The translations under genes and the position numbers were made by a program. From assembly GCF_024166365.1 (NCBI RefSeq), contig NC_064819.1, positions 2,864,501-2,928,500 of the forward strand: a stretch of 64,000 nt of DNA. The letters run 5' to 3'. Source of the stretch: Elephas maximus indicus. Taxonomy: Eukaryota > Chordata > Mammalia > Proboscidea > Elephantidae. Below are positions 62,973 through 64,000 of this stretch, in pieces (position 1 is the first letter of the stretch; every line of letters starts with the position of its first letter). The notes below the pieces were generated by a model, which saw nothing but the letters and a program-made list of their open reading frames with translations, ran no database searches and had not been told where the DNA came from.

Positions 62973-64000
62973 GGTATATAGGTAGTCCTGACAGAACCAA
63001 GATCTCTGGGAAGGAATCATGCTATATAAATGAGGTACTCAGCTACAGATTTCATCATCCTGTTAGAAAAAGTCCACGCTTTCTTTCCATGTTTCTCCAC
63101 GTCACCTTAGTCTAGCTCAGTGGGCTTTTGGAAGGCATGATACCACAAGCATAACTTTTACAACAACTCTCCTGGGTCATTATTATCTTACTCTTTAAGA
63201 GAAAAACCCAACAAAAGAAGCAAACCAACACTCTCCCCATGGAATCAGGATTTAGGTCGGTGTCTCACCATCTTTCATTGTTCTCTTTAACTTTCACAAG
63301 CAGGAAACATCATAGACTTTCCAATCTTATTAAGAAAACATTAAATGTACTTCAGAACAGGGTGAGAATTAAGAAGGCCATTTTCCAAATAGTGTAAGAA
63401 TTTCATAGTTAATCCCTTGTGGTTTCTGCTAATTAGCAGTTACACTTAGTGGACTGCTGCATCTCCCCAAGAGATTTCACTGTAAGATCAAAGAGAAAAT
63501 GGGATAGGCTGGAAGCAGAAAGCTTCTACACAAAAACAGATAGATGTGTTTGATAAAACAAAAAGACCCAGCAATGAAACGTGGGGAGAAGACGCTTGAA
63601 TACTGCCACACCTGCACCTGTGTTTTGATAAGAGTGTCTGCACTGTTTTCCTCAGGAAGTCTTCTATTAAATGACGGGGCCCAAATGAGATGCGAAGAGA
63701 CTGTCTGGGGGAACAAATAAAATTCAGAGTCAAAGCACAAAAATAACAGGAATTAAAGGAGTCTGTGCTACAGCATCTCCTGGGAACAGTCTCTGCAGTC
63801 TTACCACAAGTGCTCTATGCAGTTATTTCTGTTGGGTGAGCCATTCTGAGGGTGGTGACAAGAATCTCCCATTGTCTAGAGGCTCACTGCAAGTCAGCTA
63901 GGCACCCCCCACCCACTCCTATCGTGTAGTCATATTTAGGCTGCTGAGTATCCAAGTTTCATTACCCAGGGGCAGACCGAGGCTCCTTTAAAACCAGGCT

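Larger units (their letters stand above)
58328..64000 (-). other. CCDC191 intron (to window edge)
   Basis: Several AfroSINE pieces, an RTE 3' end and a GGGA microsatellite lie at 58.6-60.4 kb. AfroSINE-type fragments lie at 62.7-62.97 kb. The stretches 60363-62690 and 62973-64000 are largely repeat-free, with no gene I can support. Confidence 0.6.

Noticed and set aside
63618-63704. Possible further CCDC191 exon on the - strand (acceptor TTTGTTCCCCCAG, 29 codons, phase 0 both ends, donor CACAG|GTGCAG)
   Set aside because: It would splice in frame to 58327, but as I recall the human protein has a different charged coiled-coil segment (…TFKENQQ) directly before CQKRYF. The donor is weak and the peptide is not coiled-coil-like. 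That exon more likely lies beyond 64000.

Overview
This is a window of placental-mammal nuclear DNA, most likely from an elephant or a close paenungulate relative. The evidence is of two kinds. There are split genes with GT-AG introns and mammalian coding exons. There are also more than 20 AfroSINE copies (tRNA-like head, tail with the GAGTCGGAATCGACTCGA core), a BovB-like RTE LINE whose 3' end resembles the AfroSINE tail, and several 3' ends of one L1 lineage. Together these point to an afrotherian. No bacterial, phage or CRISPR content is present.

Two protein-coding genes converge tail to tail. ZDHHC23 (NIDD), a DHHC palmitoyltransferase, runs on the + strand. Its last three coding exons are here (178-888, 2725-2892, 6210-6477) and its first coding exon lies left of the window. 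CCDC191 (KIAA1407), a coiled-coil protein, runs on the - strand. Ten coding exons lie between 58327 and 12708, giving 596 codons plus stop when phases are joined. Its N-terminal exons lie right of 64000. The pairing agrees with the ZDHHC23-CCDC191 neighbourhood known from human 3q13.

Layout: 1-6477 ZDHHC23 coding part; 6478 to about 7650 or 10800 its 3' UTR; about 10800-12250 a short intergenic gap; 12708-18137 the last three CCDC191 exons; 18138-38945 two repeat-packed introns around the exon at 25058-25201; 38946-47561 a cluster of six exons, one of whose introns appears to be GC-AG; 47562-58136 an intron with a 12-unit, 63/64-bp minisatellite; 58137-58327 the first CCDC191 exon in the window; 58328-64000 intron.

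The introns are layered with transposons. An MLT1-like LTR is split by an RTE element, which is itself split by a U6 snRNA-L1 chimeric retrocopy. An old L1 (about 30.9-36.2 kb) is broken by an RTE fragment, a younger L1 3' end and an LTR. A 5'-truncated processed retrocopy of an unidentified mRNA sits at 28.0-28.3 kb. The most interesting protein-level signal is a set of eight [F/L/I]-x-x-W motifs in CCDC191, mostly about 30 residues apart, which resembles the centrin-binding repeats of Sfi1. Family names and comparisons with human proteins are from memory; no search was run.
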